A stretch of 64,000 bases of DNA from Brevibacillus dissolubilis (GTDB lineage Bacteria; Bacillota; Bacilli; Brevibacillales; Brevibacillaceae), in the NCBI RefSeq assembly GCF_006170445.1, contig NZ_VCNA01000014.1, positions 62,001 to 126,000 of the forward strand, read 5' to 3'. Of this stretch, positions 16,505 through 25,261 are shown piece after piece. Position 1 is the first letter of the stretch. Each line of letters opens with the position of its first letter. The position numbers and the translations under genes were made by a program. A model generated the notes under the pieces. The model was not told the DNA's origin, ran no database searches, and saw only the letters and a list, made by a program, of their open reading frames with translations.

Positions 16505-17515
16505 TTATTTTTCTGGTACCTGAATCTCACCTTTTATGATTTTCACTTTTAATTCCTCTACTTTTTGCAATACATCTGCTGGCACGTTTTTCGTGGAGGT
16601 GTCTGCCAGGCCCACTCCATTTTCAGCGAGACCAAGAGACACGATTTGGCCACCTGCGAATTTGCCGTCAGCGAAATCTTTCGTTACCCGCTCGACTGCT
16701 TGATCCACTCGCTTGACCATGGAGGTGAGGGTAATATCGTCACCAAATGTCAAAGACTGGTCTTTATCTACACCGATGACCCAGACTTGCTCGCCTCTGC
16801 CTTTGCGGTCCTTGGCTTCATTAAAGACCCCTGTTCCTGTGCCGCCTGCTGCGTGGAAGATGATATCGGCTCCCTGTGAATAGAGTGCGGACGCTGTAGA
16901 TTTGCCCAGATCTGGTTTGTCAAAGGCACCTGTATAGACAGAAAACACCTCAACGCCTGGATTCGCTGCTTTGGCACCTGCTGTAAAGCCTGCTTCAAAC
17001 CGCTTGATCACTGGGATGTCAATTCCACCTACAAACCCGACTTTTCCCGTTTTGGTCATCAAACCAGCCACGGCTCCGACCAAGAACGCCCCTTCGTTCT
17101 CTTTAAATACAACCGACGTCACATTCGCCTCCTGCACCTCAGCGTCAATAATCGCCAGCTTGGCTTTCGGATTTTCTTGGGCGGCCTGCTTCATATGATC
17201 TGCCATGAACGTCCCGATCCCCCATGTTAAGTCCCAACCATCTCTGACGAATTGGTTGAGGTTCGGCACGTAGTCAGCATCACTGTTCGACGCGAGGTAG
17301 CGTACTTCCAGACCTTTTTCTTTTCCTACTTTCTCCAGCCCTTCCCATGCGCTTTGATTAAACGAATTGTCATTCACACCGCCAATGTCGGGAACCAACC
17401 CGACCTTCAGTGTGGTCTCCCCTGTCGGTTGAGCCGCCGGGGCTTTGCCACAACCGGCCAGTGCCAATGAGAGCGAAAGAACTGTGGCGCTGATAATAGA
17501 TGCAGTTTTGTTCAT
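16505..17515 (-). CDS. BMP-family nucleoside-binding lipoprotein (PnrA/Med-like)
   Basis: A 336-residue ABC-transporter substrate-binding lipoprotein. Lipobox LALAGC follows a Lys-containing n-region, and the mature part has the BMP fold signatures DIGGVNDNSFNQSAWEGL and IFHAAGGTGTGVF. Relatives bind purine nucleosides such as guanosine or inosine. AAGGAG lies 6 nt before ATG 17515; the upstream open frame is leader RNA. No ATPase or permease genes adjoin, so its partners must be elsewhere. A guanine riboswitch with intrinsic terminator precedes it, which fits a purine uptake role and repression when guanine is plentiful. Confidence 0.92.
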   Translation of the reverse strand: MNKTASIISATVLSLSLALAGCGKAPAAQPTGETTLKVGLVPDIGGVNDNSFNQSAWEGLEKVGKEKGLEVRYLASNSDADYVPNLNQFVRDGWDLTWGIGTFMADHMKQAAQENPKAKLAIIDAEVQEANVTSVVFKENEGAFLVGAVAGLMTKTGKVGFVGGIDIPVIKRFEAGFTAGAKAANPGVEVFSVYTGAFDKPDLGKSTASALYSQGADIIFHAAGGTGTGVFNEAKDRKGRGEQVWVIGVDKDQSLTFGDDITLTSMVKRVDQAVERVTKDFADGKFAGGQIVSLGLAENGVGLADTSTKNVPADVLQKVEELKVKIIKGEIQVPEK

Positions 17516-17555
17516 GCTGTTCACTCCTTGATGATTGTCCCGCACACGTATGCAA

Positions 17556-17591
17556 CAAAAAAAGCCTTGGATGTTCCCTAATCCCAAGGCT
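17556..17591 (-). terminator. Riboswitch expression-platform terminator
   Basis: Minus strand AGCCTTGG / CCAAGGCT with a run of seven T, lying between the aptamer and the start codon, 63 nt after the aptamer. Confidence 0.9.
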
Positions 17592-17654
17592 CTACCTCTA
17601 TGAAAAAACAAGAATGAATCACAGGTCGATGTTGCATAAACCTGCGCTCAATCC

Positions 17655-17721
17655 CTCATAGTCAAGCCATTTACGGCAGCTTGGTAGAAACTCATAGGCC
17701 TTATCCCTAAAATTATACGAG
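17655..17721 (-). ncRNA. Purine (guanine-type) riboswitch aptamer
   Basis: Minus strand. P1 pairs CTCGTA with TATGAG. P2 is TAGG / CCTA with loop GATAAGG, then the conserved AGTTTCTACC, P3 AAGC / GCTT with loop TGCCGTAAATG, and J3/1 GACTAT. The pyrimidine that reads the ligand is C (GACTAT rather than GATTAT), so guanine or hypoxanthine is expected. Loop 2 differs by one base from the usual GATATGG. With the terminator downstream this is an OFF switch. Confidence 0.93.
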
Positions 17722-17748
17722 GTACGGATATTTAAAATATAGTTGTTG

Positions 17749-17777
17749 ATTATACGCCACTGATATGGAAGTAGCAA
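17749..17777 (-). promoter_or_regulatory. Promoter of the riboswitch-lipoprotein transcript
   Basis: Minus strand TTGCTA, 17 nt, TATAAT; transcription would begin about 20 nt before P1. From 17778 to 17891 I see only AT-rich DNA. Confidence 0.7.
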
Positions 17778-17891
17778 TATATCATCTCGCTAAAATTTAA
17801 TAAAACAAATTTTAATAAAAATAAATATGTCACGACTGCGTTTTCATTTCCAGCCTGCTTATAGAGCTCTCTTCCCTTTTGTAACCCCATA

Positions 17892-17929
17892 CAAAAAAGC
17901 AGATGCGCTCTACTCCTCCACATCTGCTT
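17892..17929 (-). terminator. Terminator of the PilZ gene
   Basis: Minus strand AGCAGATG / CATCTGCT followed by TTTTTT. Confidence 0.85.
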
Positions 17930-17934
17930 CCCTG

Positions 17935-18570
17935 CTATTCCTTATTATTATTTTTCAACTCTTCCAGCTGCCGCTGCAGCAGATACTTCCGCAGCTTGTG
18001 CAGGTTACGGCCGTTGATCTCCGTCACCCGGCAGCCGTGGATGAACCCACCTTTGCCTGATTTCGTATCTTCCTTGGCATGAATAACCACCAGATCAGCC
18101 CCGATGGCCCCTTCCTCCACGTTTTTCCCGAGCAGCTCCATGAAAATGGCAAGCTGGGTGTCCACTTCCAGCTGTTTTTCATAGCGGAAAGCCAGACCGC
18201 CCAAGCCGACATTGATGACCTCGACGGTAGGAATCTGGAAGCGCTGCAGGCCCTCCTGCTTTTCTCCGATCATCTGTACGAAGGCTTTGACATTCACATC
18301 AAAGCGCGGATACCGTCGCCGCTGTTCGCGGAATTCAGCAACCGTCGGTGAATGGAAAATATACAGCTTGCTGTCGTCCTTGGCGATAATGATCCCCTCG
18401 AACGTGTACATCTCATCGAAGGAACGCATGACCATGCACCTGACCGGCTCTCCCACGTTGATTGCGGGTCGAGCGTCAAACGTCGCTTCAACCAGGTCCC
18501 CTTCCTCATAGGTGACCTGCCCCTCCAGCATCTCGTTCCCCTTTTGGATTTGGATTACATGCATACTCAT
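17935..18570 (-). CDS. PilZ-domain c-di-GMP receptor with YcgR-like N-domain
   Basis: A 211-residue cytosolic protein with an N-terminal beta-barrel of the YcgR/YpfA type (about 1-95) followed by PilZ. The Arg-rich c-di-GMP motif is clear as REQRRRYPRFDV. The second motif, usually (D/N)xSxxG, reads NVGLGG, so its Ser is replaced by Gly. Relatives act as flagellar brakes. GGAGG lies 6 nt before the ATG. It is monocistronic. Two GGDEF proteins in the window could supply the ligand. Confidence 0.85.
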   Translation of the reverse strand: MSMHVIQIQKGNEMLEGQVTYEEGDLVEATFDARPAINVGEPVRCMVMRSFDEMYTFEGIIIAKDDSKLYIFHSPTVAEFREQRRRYPRFDVNVKAFVQMIGEKQEGLQRFQIPTVEVINVGLGGLAFRYEKQLEVDTQLAIFMELLGKNVEEGAIGADLVVIHAKEDTKSGKGGFIHGCRVTEINGRNLHKLRKYLLQRQLEELKNNNKE

Positions 18571-18630
18571 CGTTCTCCTCCAGCTTTGCCGAAAATCTCG
18601 AAACGCTACCTACATTCGCCGCAAAAGAGG

Positions 18631-18636
18631 TATAAT
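18631..18636 (+). promoter_or_regulatory. -10 box of the DUF5325-like gene
   Basis: TATAAT 40 nt before the start codon; no convincing -35. Confidence 0.4.
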
Positions 18637-18675
18637 AAGGACACTTGCAGCAAGTAATGAAGGAGGTTCCACTCT

Positions 18676-18849
18676 ATGAATCGCCATCAATTGGTTTTGT
18701 TAGCCATCGCTTTCCTCGTCGCCATGAGCATCGCGGGAATCGGCGTTGCCATTGGTCTTGGCAGCTGGCTTATCGGTATTCTTTGCGCCCTACTCACCAC
18801 GGGTTTGATGGGAGCAGGCTTTGTTTACCGGAAAAAGAACCTCAACTGA
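18676..18849 (+). CDS. Small two-helix membrane protein (DUF5325/YlaF-like)
   Basis: A 57-residue protein: MNRHQLVLLAIAFLVAM, AGIGVAIGLGSWLIG, LLTTGLMGAGFVYRKK. Two TM helices and a basic tail resemble B. subtilis YlaF. AAGGAGG lies 9 nt before the ATG. Its stop codon abuts the stop of the convergent ytpB gene with no base between them and no terminator. Function unknown. Confidence 0.75.
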   Translation: MNRHQLVLLAIAFLVAMSIAGIGVAIGLGSWLIGILCALLTTGLMGAGFVYRKKNLN

Positions 18850-19911
18850 TTATCTGCGCACCAATAAACTGTTGAGGTAAAAGAACACAGACGTAAGCCC
18901 GCTGGCATGCTTTAGCAGCTGCCTGGCGATGGTATAGATTTGCGGCTGGCTCTTGTTCACCTTGCGATCTGCCAGATAGAACGCCACCAAACCGTCTACG
19001 ATCATCCGATGGAAGTCCGGCTCCGGCAATCTGGCGACACTCGCCTTCGCCTGCCCAACGAAGTATTGCAGCCGTTCGAGCGCCTCATCGTCGGAGCGGT
19101 AGTAGCTGACGAAGTTGAGGTCACCGCCGAGCCGGTCTTCCTCCAGATCAATCAAATAGTCAAGCAAAATATGTAGCCCGCTGATCCACGGAAAATACGC
19201 TTCATCCAGCGCGCGAATCTCACTATCATCCACTTCCCGCTTTGTGGCAAGACAAAACAAGGCAAAGATCCCTATTGTCGAGCCGGTGACAGCACTGAAC
19301 TCCTGCCAATAGATTTGCGGATATGAAGACCGATGCTCCTCCCACCAGGTGAGAAGCGCGGTCTCTCTTTTTTCTTGGGCGATATGCTTATACACCTGCA
19401 AATCGCTGTACAGCGTTGATAATTCAATAATACGCTGCTGTACCCGGTCATAGGACGGCAGGGAGCGCACTTGCTCCTGACAAGCCCGCACCAGGTCATG
19501 CAGAAACCCTCCATCATCCTTCTCCGTGCGGTATTGATAATAATCACGAAGCGGTGCATCTGGGGTCAATGCATCCTGCATAGATATATGTAACTGACGA
19601 AAATCTACCGGGTCCTGTGAAGTACTGCGATCACAAAGGTTATCCAAATAATCGCTGATCGTCTGATACGCCACAATCAGTGGGATCAGCCTGTCGGCGA
19701 AGCCAAGTGCTTGGGCGGCATAGACGGCACCGCCTTGGCAGTGGAATTTTTTTGCGCTCATACTGGCCAGAGCCTGCCGGCGTAATTCTGGATCAGGGAT
19801 CTGTTCCGCCCGTTGAACCCATTTACTGAACTCCCGCTCAAGTGATGGAAGCACATACCGGTAGACACGATACATCAACTGCCAAGGGTGTCGTACAGCT
19901 TGTGTCACCAA
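18850..19911 (-). CDS. ytpB: Tetraprenyl-beta-curcumene synthase (DUF2600)
   Basis: A 353-residue all-alpha terpene synthase of the YtpB family, which cyclises linear tetraprenyl diphosphate to tetraprenyl-beta-curcumene, a C35 sesquarterpene precursor in Bacillus. The Asp-rich region is visible as ISDYLDNLCDRS near residue 85, with further acidic sites in ILLDYLIDLEEDRLGGD. It begins at TTG with AAGGAGG 8 nt upstream; GTG one codon later is the alternative. No prenyltransferase or squalene-hopene cyclase partner is in the window. Confidence 0.9.
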   Translation of the reverse strand: MVTQAVRHPWQLMYRVYRYVLPSLEREFSKWVQRAEQIPDPELRRQALASMSAKKFHCQGGAVYAAQALGFADRLIPLIVAYQTISDYLDNLCDRSTSQDPVDFRQLHISMQDALTPDAPLRDYYQYRTEKDDGGFLHDLVRACQEQVRSLPSYDRVQQRIIELSTLYSDLQVYKHIAQEKRETALLTWWEEHRSSYPQIYWQEFSAVTGSTIGIFALFCLATKREVDDSEIRALDEAYFPWISGLHILLDYLIDLEEDRLGGDLNFVSYYRSDDEALERLQYFVGQAKASVARLPEPDFHRMIVDGLVAFYLADRKVNKSQPQIYTIARQLLKHASGLTSVFFYLNSLLVRR

Positions 19912-20111
19912 TGCCCGTCCCTCCTTTTTCTGCTCATCCTATATCATACCACAACTTTCACTTTTTCCCCTATGGATTAACATGTCGTAACTTTATATGT
20001 GTCATTTTGTAGAATTTCGTAGGTTAAAATGGAATAAATGTACAATTTGAGAATATGGATACGGGAAGTATGTCTTTTGCGTAGCCAGATAAAGAACAAG
20101 GGGGTTCCTAT

Positions 20112-21101
20112 ATGAAAAAGCGTAGTCTCTTTACCTCTATGGTACTGCTTCTCAGCTTGTCCCTGGCCGCATGTGGCGGCGGTGCAGCTCCTACCAGCTC
20201 CGGCGGTGACAGTGCAGGCAGCAACGATCCAAGCAACCTCGTGATCACCACTGGCGGTACGGGTGGGACATACTATCCACTTGGCGGCGGTATGGCTGAG
20301 CAGGTCAAGAAAAATGCAGGTATCGAAGCAAGTGCCACCACATCTGGTGCATCTGCTGAGAACATGCGTCTCGTCCGCGACAAGAAAGCGGATATTGCCT
20401 TCATCCAAAGTGACATCGCCCAATATGCAAGCGAAGGCTCCAACATGTTCCAACAAGACGGCAAAATCGACAACTTCGAAGCGATGGGCGCTCTGTACGA
20501 TGAGACCATTCAGATCGTAGTTGCTGCCAACAGCAATATCAACACTGTCGCTGACCTCAAAGGCAAACGCGTCTCTGTCGGCTCTCCAGGCAGCGGTACT
20601 GAAATGAACGCACAACAAATCCTCGAAGCATATGGTCTGAAGTTCGAAGACCTGCAGCTGCAACGCCTCTCCTTCTCTGACTCATCCAAAGCGATCCAAG
20701 ACGGTCAACTCGATGCTGCTTTCCAAACAGCAGGAACACCTACAGCAGCGATCACCGAGCTGGCTGCTACCTCAGGTGTAAAAATCATTTCCATCGAAGC
20801 AGATAAAATTGACGCAATTGTAGCAAAATATCCGTTCTACGTGAAAACCACCATTCCTGGTAACACCTATCAAACCGTTTCCGCTGACACCAACACGATC
20901 TCCGTCAAAGCCATGCTCGTTGTCCGCAAAGACCTGAGCGAAGACCTCGTCTACAAAGTAACCAAAGCGATCTTCGAGAACACAGACAAACTGGGCCACG
21001 CAAAAGCAAAAGAAATCTCCGTGGAAAAAGCATTGCAAGGGGTAAGCCTGCCAATCCATCCAGGTGCGAAGAAGTTCTTTGACGAAAAAGGCGTCAAATA
21101 A
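20112..21101 (+). CDS. TRAP transporter TAXI-family solute-binding lipoprotein
   Basis: A 329-residue lipoprotein (lipobox SLAAC) with a Gly/Ser-rich linker and the TAXI fold: VITTGGTGGTYYPLGGGMA near the start and the KGKRVSVGSPGSGTEMNAQQIL core. It captures a small organic solute, often glutamate or a dicarboxylate, and delivers it to the fused permease encoded two genes downstream. AAGGGGG lies 7 nt before the ATG. First gene of a three-gene operon. Confidence 0.93.
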   Translation: MKKRSLFTSMVLLLSLSLAACGGGAAPTSSGGDSAGSNDPSNLVITTGGTGGTYYPLGGGMAEQVKKNAGIEASATTSGASAENMRLVRDKKADIAFIQSDIAQYASEGSNMFQQDGKIDNFEAMGALYDETIQIVVAANSNINTVADLKGKRVSVGSPGSGTEMNAQQILEAYGLKFEDLQLQRLSFSDSSKAIQDGQLDAAFQTAGTPTAAITELAATSGVKIISIEADKIDAIVAKYPFYVKTTIPGNTYQTVSADTNTISVKAMLVVRKDLSEDLVYKVTKAIFENTDKLGHAKAKEISVEKALQGVSLPIHPGAKKFFDEKGVK

Positions 21102-21108
21102 TTTTTGC

Positions 21109-21639
21109 ATGAACCATCCGAATCAGATGGAGCAGAGAGGGCGGAATAACTTCCGCCTTTTCTCCTTGTTATTGATCAGTATCCTGATGCTCGCTGGAAT
21201 TCTGTTGCTTCCCCTCTCACAGGCAATTACGATCCGCGATGAGCGTACAGATCAGCTGTATGGGATGCTCAACATGCCCCGCGAGAGACAATTCCAATTG
21301 CAATGGACTCATTCCATCCACCGTACCCCTGTCATCGAGTATTACCAGATCGAAGACAATGACCTGCTGTTGACCCAGATGTCTTTTCAAGACTATGGGA
21401 TCGGGATGGAAAGCGGGCTTGCTCCCGGCGAACAACTGGTTATGGAAGATAATCAATTTGTCCTCAAACATATGAATCGGAAATTTCCGGCTCTCCATCT
21501 ATTCATCGGTCAAGTACGGGCAAATCATACCTTGCTGCTGTCAGGAGAAAAAATTCCGCTCAGCACCCTCGCTCCGCCCGGCACAGCCATCCAGCTTCAG
21601 ATCGAGAGAGTATCAATTCTAGAACAGATTGGAGGGTAA
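21109..21639 (+). CDS. DUF1850 protein of the TRAP-TAXI operon
   Basis: A 176-residue protein with one N-terminal membrane span (FSLLLISILMLAGILLL) and an outside domain with the DUF1850 signature FQLQWTHSIHRTPVIEYYQI. This family sits between TAXI receptor and permease genes in many bacteria; its role is not established. ATG 21109 is 7 nt after the upstream stop with no clear ribosome site, so coupling is likely; ATG 21127 is the alternative. The permease starts 6 nt after its end. Confidence 0.82.
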   Translation: MNHPNQMEQRGRNNFRLFSLLLISILMLAGILLLPLSQAITIRDERTDQLYGMLNMPRERQFQLQWTHSIHRTPVIEYYQIEDNDLLLTQMSFQDYGIGMESGLAPGEQLVMEDNQFVLKHMNRKFPALHLFIGQVRANHTLLLSGEKIPLSTLAPPGTAIQLQIERVSILEQIGG

Positions 21640-21645
21640 CCTACT

Positions 21646-23592
21646 GTGAGTACACATGCCTCGCAACAAGAGATTAACGAATTGATGGAAAAGTATGATA
21701 AAGAGTCGGCTGTCCGCCACTACAGCGGCCCGATGAAATGGATCGTTTTCTCCATGCTCGTATTATTCTCTGTATATCAACTGGTCGCATCCTTTTTTCT
21801 TACATTGCCTCCTCAGATTCACCGCCCGATTCACTTGGCATTCGGACTGGGCTTGGTTTTCCTCCTCTATCCGGGAAGAGCCAAGTCTGACCGCTCCAAG
21901 ACCAGCATCATCGGTATCATATTAGCGGTCATTGCCGTTGCGACTTCCTTGTATTGGGTCTATGACTACGATGGATTGGTGCTCCGTACGGGGAACTATA
22001 CCTCGTTAGACCTGGTGATCGGTTCTGTCGCCACATTGATCGTGTTGGAGGCGTCCCGCCGCGTAGTTGGTCTGCCGATTACGATTATTGCCGGCGTGTT
22101 TTTGCTCTACACCTACTATGGTCAGCTGATGCCAGGCTTTTTGGAACACCGTGGGGTTGATTTTGACCGAATCGTTGGGCACACCTTCTTCACATTAGAA
22201 GGAATCTTCGGAACACCGCTTGCTGTCTCGTCCACGTTTATCTTTTTGTTCATCTTGTTCGGTGCCTTTCTGGAAAAAACAGGCGTCGGCGATTACTTCA
22301 ACGACTTATCGCTCGTTATCGCTGGTCGCCGGATCGGTGGTCCAGCCAAGGTAGCGGTATTCTCCAGTGCCCTGCAAGGAACGATCAGCGGAAGCTCTGT
22401 TGCCAACGTCGTAACCTCCGGGGCCTTCACCATCCCGATGATGCAACGGCTGGGCTACCGTAAAGAATTCGCGGCAGCCGTAGAGGCTTCCTCCTCCACA
22501 GGTGGGCAGATCATGCCGCCGATCATGGGTGCGGCAGCGTTTCTGATGGCTGAGTTCATCAATATTCCGTATTGGGATATTGCCAAATCTGCGGCACTCC
22601 CAGCCATTCTCTTCTTCGTCGGGATCTGGATCATGACCCACTTTGAAGCGAAAAAACTGGGCCTGCGTGGTCTGACGAAAGAAGAAATACCGGATAAAAA
22701 AGAAGTGTTGAAAAAAATCTACCTGCTCGCACCGATTGTGATCATCATCGGCGTCCTGATGATGGGCTTATCTGCTGAGCGTTCCGCCATTATCGGCATT
22801 ATCTCCTGCATTGTCGTCGGTGCCTTCCGCAAAGAGACACGCATGGGACCAAAAGATATTCTGGAAGCTCTTGCCTCCGGTGCTCAAATGTCTCTTGGCG
22901 TCGTCGCTGCAACGGCTGCCGCAGGTATTATCGTCGGTGCTGTTACCCTGACAGGTATCGGTCTCAAGCTGGCGAATGGTCTGCTCGACCTCGCCGGCGG
23001 CAATCTGTTCCTCACCCTGGTCTTCACGATGATCGCTTCCCTGATCCTCGGGATGGGAACACCGACGACCGCCAACTATATCATTACCTCGACCATTGCT
23101 GCTCCGGCACTGGTTCAACAAGGTGTGCCTGAATTGGCTGCCCATATGTTTACCTTCTACTTCGGGATTGTGGCAGACATCACACCGCCTGTCGCACTGG
23201 CCGCCTTTGCCGCCGCCGGGATCGCCAAATCCAAGCCGATCATGACCGGGGTGGAGTCGACGAGGCTGTCCATTGCCGCATTCCTGGCCCCGTATATCTT
23301 CGTCGTCTCTCCTCAGTTGTTGCTGATTGATACCACCTTCCTGGAGTCGATCTGGGTCATGATCACCTCAACCGTCGGGATGATCGGTGTTGGTGCAGGT
23401 CTCATCGGCTTCTGGATGGCACGGATGAACTGGCTGGAACGTCTCGTAGCTGTCGCTGGCGGGATTCTGGCGATTATTCCGGGCATGATTACCGATTTGA
23501 GCGGGTTTGCCCTGCTCGGACTGGGCTTCGCCTACTCGCTGTATAAAGCGAAGAAACAGGGCCCTGCCCAACAGCAAAACACCGCAGCCTAA
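21646..23592 (+). CDS. TRAP transporter fused permease (4TM + 12TM)
   Basis: A 648-residue integral membrane protein joining the small and large TRAP subunits, as is usual for TAXI systems. The DctM-like part is seen in SSTGGQIMPPIMGAAAFLMAE and LILGMGTPTTANYI. It uses ion gradients for high-affinity uptake of the solute caught by the TAXI lipoprotein. Start is GTG with GGAGG about 10 nt upstream. The operon ends at a strong terminator. Confidence 0.93.
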   Translation: MSTHASQQEINELMEKYDKESAVRHYSGPMKWIVFSMLVLFSVYQLVASFFLTLPPQIHRPIHLAFGLGLVFLLYPGRAKSDRSKTSIIGIILAVIAVATSLYWVYDYDGLVLRTGNYTSLDLVIGSVATLIVLEASRRVVGLPITIIAGVFLLYTYYGQLMPGFLEHRGVDFDRIVGHTFFTLEGIFGTPLAVSSTFIFLFILFGAFLEKTGVGDYFNDLSLVIAGRRIGGPAKVAVFSSALQGTISGSSVANVVTSGAFTIPMMQRLGYRKEFAAAVEASSSTGGQIMPPIMGAAAFLMAEFINIPYWDIAKSAALPAILFFVGIWIMTHFEAKKLGLRGLTKEEIPDKKEVLKKIYLLAPIVIIIGVLMMGLSAERSAIIGIISCIVVGAFRKETRMGPKDILEALASGAQMSLGVVAATAAAGIIVGAVTLTGIGLKLANGLLDLAGGNLFLTLVFTMIASLILGMGTPTTANYIITSTIAAPALVQQGVPELAAHMFTFYFGIVADITPPVALAAFAAAGIAKSKPIMTGVESTRLSIAAFLAPYIFVVSPQLLLIDTTFLESIWVMITSTVGMIGVGAGLIGFWMARMNWLERLVAVAGGILAIIPGMITDLSGFALLGLGFAYSLYKAKKQGPAQQQNTAA

Positions 23593-23609
23593 CATAACAG
23601 ACACAAGAC

Positions 23610-23653
23610 AAAAAAGATCATTTGAGCTCGGCAGGCTCAGATGATCTTTTTTG
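23610..23653. terminator. Bidirectional terminator
   Basis: AAAAAAGATCATtTGAGC / GCTCAgATGATCTTTTTT between the TRAP operon and the convergent small gene. Confidence 0.9.
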
Positions 23654-23685
23654 CCTTCCGTCCGAATGAACGATATAAGCTCTTC

Positions 23686-23970
23686 TCATTGTAATTTTTC
23701 CTTCAATGCGCTGATCCCGCTGCTCAGCTGTTGCAGTTGCTTCTGGATTTGTGTGTATTGCTCATCTTCCGCTTGCTTGTTGTCGGCCTGCACAGCAGAT
23801 GTCTGAGGGACTGGGGTTGGTACGGGCGGCACTAGCTTTGTGCCGTTTCCTCCGTCCTCTTTGCATGGCTCATTGTTGAGACCAACTGTTTTGCTAATCG
23901 CCAAAATGATAAAACCGATGGAAATAATCCAGAGAGCTATTACCATTACATCATCGTCAGAGGCCGACAT
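23686..23970 (-). CDS. Small membrane-anchored coiled-coil protein A
   Basis: A 94-residue protein of unknown family. An acidic N-terminus (SASDDD) leads into one TM helix (VMVIALWIISIGFIILAI), then a Pro/Val linker and a Gln-rich coiled coil (EQYTQIQKQLQQLSSGISALKEKL). GGGAAGGGTG lies just upstream of the ATG. Layout matches the next upstream gene (24018-24323): acidic start, WI-containing TM, linker, Gln-rich coil. The two may be diverged duplicates that pair through their coils. Confidence 0.65.
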   Translation of the reverse strand: MSASDDDVMVIALWIISIGFIILAISKTVGLNNEPCKEDGGNGTKLVPPVPTPVPQTSAVQADNKQAEDEQYTQIQKQLQQLSSGISALKEKLQ

Positions 23971-24017
23971 CTACACCCTTCCCCCTCTTCCTTACCCTTG
24001 AATCGGTCCGCTGTCAG

Positions 24018-24323
24018 CTATCCAGAACCCTTCTTTTTTGGATTCCTTCTTTGTTCGAGTTTGGTTTCAATCTCCTTTAGCTCCATCTGCAATTGCCATA
24101 GCTGAAACTGGATTTGTTGCTTTTGTATCTGCTTGTTTTGGAGCTCCATCTGATTCTGCCAATCATCCAGCCTCTTTTGGATGTCTGTGTTATCTGTTGT
24201 GGTGGTCGTTTCGGTTTCTGGTTGGACGGCAACGGTCGCACCAATCGCTGCCATGAAGTCTGCAAGTAATGTAATCCAGGCAGCGACGAGAGCCAAATCA
24301 TCGCTTATATTTTGCCTTCCCAT
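24018..24323 (-). CDS. Small membrane-anchored coiled-coil protein B
   Basis: A protein of about 101 residues of unknown family. It starts with ISDDLALVAAWITLLADFMA, a TM helix after an acidic patch, then a Thr/Glu-rich linker and a long Gln-rich coiled coil (repeated QMELQNKQIQKQQ and WQLQMELKEIE) ending in RRNPKKKGSG. ATG 24323 follows GGGGTG; a GTG two codons earlier is possible. It lies 47 nt upstream of its look-alike on the same strand, so the two are probably cotranscribed. Confidence 0.65.
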   Translation of the reverse strand: MGRQNISDDLALVAAWITLLADFMAAIGATVAVQPETETTTTTDNTDIQKRLDDWQNQMELQNKQIQKQQIQFQLWQLQMELKEIETKLEQRRNPKKKGSG

Positions 24324-24480
24324 ATCCACACCCCATACCGCGTTGTCCGAGTCTACATCAAGATGAGTCCCAATCCATACTATTCATTTGCCTACACACA
24401 GTGAAACCATTTTGTTGGATTTTCTTCCTCCATCCAACCCGAACAGTTAATCGGTCTATCCATCCTTACACTCAAGTCAG

Positions 24481-25188
24481 TTATTCTTGATCAACGGGTT
24501 TTTGCAGGTCATCCTGATAAAAATCAAAGACCAGATGTCCATTCGTTGTTTTCACTGCATAAAACACATCGGAGAGCTGCCTGCCCTTTGCTGTGACCTG
24601 TGTAATCAGCCACTCTTTGCTGATCCCCGGCGTCTCGAGGGCCTGCTTGGTTATTTTTCCTTCTATAATCAGTTCGACTGGAAAATGGGAATGCGGTGCG
24701 AATGGCAGCTGCAGGTCTTTTTTCGTCACAGTCAAATATTCATCCTTTTTCTTCACCGAAAGCTGCCCGTTATTCTCCAGCACTGCATACTCCACTTCTT
24801 CTATATTAAAAATATCCTTTTGCCGCAGTGACTGGTTCAGGGAATCCATCGTGAACTTGACTTTCTTCATATTAGTTTCCAGAATTTTTCCACCCTCGAT
24901 CAAAACGGTAGGCTCACCGGAGACCCATGAACGGCTTTTGTGACTCTTTAGTGCTACCACAGAGATCACATAGGAAATCACCATAAAAACAGCAAAGGCA
25001 ACAATAAAATACATCGTCGGTATCTTTTTGTTGAACGCCAGATTAGCTGCGATTCCCCCGACGGTAATCCCCACGACAAAATCATGAAATGTCATATTGG
25101 AAGTGGTCTGCTTCCCCAGTATCTTGGCCATAATGACTGGAATCGTAAAAGCTAGTATGGTTCTGCCCAGTATATGTACATACTCCAT
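24481..25188 (-). CDS. DUF421 (YetF/YcaP-like) membrane protein
   Basis: A 235-residue protein: three N-terminal TM helices (GRTILAFTIPVIMAKILGK onward) and two cytosolic YetF-type alpha/beta repeats (VLIEGGKILETNMKK; ELIIEGKITKQAL). Function is not established. GAGGTG lies 9 nt before ATG 25188. A paralogue with the same layout is at 38400-39113. Confidence 0.85.
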   Translation of the reverse strand: MEYVHILGRTILAFTIPVIMAKILGKQTTSNMTFHDFVVGITVGGIAANLAFNKKIPTMYFIVAFAVFMVISYVISVVALKSHKSRSWVSGEPTVLIEGGKILETNMKKVKFTMDSLNQSLRQKDIFNIEEVEYAVLENNGQLSVKKKDEYLTVTKKDLQLPFAPHSHFPVELIIEGKITKQALETPGISKEWLITQVTAKGRQLSDVFYAVKTTNGHLVFDFYQDDLQKPVDQE

Positions 25189-25261
25189 ATGGTTTTTCAC
25201 CTCATTTACAGGATGTACCAAACCGATATGGTTGATGCTATTCTTTTGAGAGTCACTTACC

